NCBI RefSeq assembly: GCF_007991635.1
Contig: NZ_BJYS01000056.1
Span: forward strand, 1 to 35,653
DNA: 35,653 nt
Origin: Adhaeribacter aerolatus
GTDB lineage: Bacteria; Bacteroidota; Bacteroidia; Cytophagales; Hymenobacteraceae
Reading direction: 5' to 3'
Numbering within the stretch: the first letter of the stretch is position 1; the number at the start of each line of letters is the position of its first letter. Of the stretch, positions 35,412 through 35,653 are shown one piece after another. The position numbers were made by a program, and so were the translations under genes. A model generated the notes under the pieces. It was not told the DNA's origin. It saw only the letters and a list, made by a program, of their open reading frames with translations, and did not search any database.

Positions 35412-35653
35412 GAAGTCACTTTGTGCCTTTTGATGCCCTGTTAAGATTGCTGTAAAGGCGGTTGCTTGCGTATATAGACCCACGTGATTCAACTAAAATA
35501 AATTACGTTAACATGCGCTTGCATCTAGTTAAGTCTGGCATAGGTTTCCTGCCGGATTTACAACCCTCTTCATTTTTATCGCAACTCCTTTGAAAGGCAG
35601 TAAAGGCGAGATCGTATAAATATTAAGACAAACCATTTATTTATTTGCGCTTT
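35412..35653. other. Non-coding tail of the window
   Basis: Sequence after the esterase stop. I see no open frame of note, no strong terminator and no promoter box in these 242 bases; the locus may continue beyond the window. Confidence 0.5.

Overview
The window is a chromosomal segment from a member of the Bacteroidota. The evidence is two SusC/SusD outer-membrane pairs, Bacteroidota-type -7 promoter boxes (TAnnTTTG), few Shine-Dalgarno sequences, and many GTG/TTG starts. Gene content and moderate GC suggest Cytophagales, perhaps a Hymenobacteraceae member such as Adhaeribacter; this placement is inference. I see no rRNA, tRNA, CRISPR array, insertion sequence or phage gene.

Layout. (1) 1-1444: 3' part of a sialate O-acetylesterase-type SGNH esterase, cut by the window edge. 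(2) 1.6-4.1 kb: two small exported or membrane proteins, a strong bidirectional terminator, an SPW-repeat membrane protein and glutamate racemase (murI). (3) 4.3-6.3 kb: a UPF0323-type lipoprotein and a glutathionylspermidine-synthase-like ATP-grasp enzyme, a pairing also known in epsilonproteobacteria. (4) 6.4-14.8 kb: nuoH-I-J-K-L-M-N, the membrane arm and NuoI of complex I, without nuoA-G alongside. The run is interrupted between nuoI and nuoJ by a palindromic intergenic repeat and followed at once by a long PurF-family amidophosphoribosyltransferase. (5) 16.7-19.3 kb: a hairpin-rich intergenic region with a 41-bp near-perfect palindrome, a PPP-type phosphoesterase, a STAS/SpoIIAA-like gene carrying an in-frame amber at codon 4, and an RsbQ-like alpha/beta hydrolase. 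(6) 19.9-24.5 kb: first SusC/SusD pair. (7) 24.7-27.8 kb: a small protein, an MFS permease and a GH43-like glycosidase whose 5' end is split by at least one, perhaps two, single-base frameshifts. (8) 28.4-35.4 kb: second SusC/SusD pair followed by a two-domain esterase (CE15-like plus a second alpha/beta-hydrolase domain).

How the parts work together. Regions 6-8 look like polysaccharide-utilisation loci: SusD lipoproteins capture glycans, SusC TonB-dependent channels import them, and the GH43-like enzyme, MFS permease and esterase process or move the products. The CE15-like and GH43-like families point to a decorated hemicellulose such as glucurono(arabino)xylan, but the substrate cannot be read from sequence. 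Regions 2-5 are mostly housekeeping: cell wall, respiration, purine synthesis, polyamine/thiol chemistry and stress signalling.

I do not see a clearly new multi-gene system. The observations most worth following up are the esterase fusion with altered catalytic positions, the lesions in the GH43-like and STAS-like genes, the helical insertion in the GH43-like enzyme, and the palindromic intergenic repeats.
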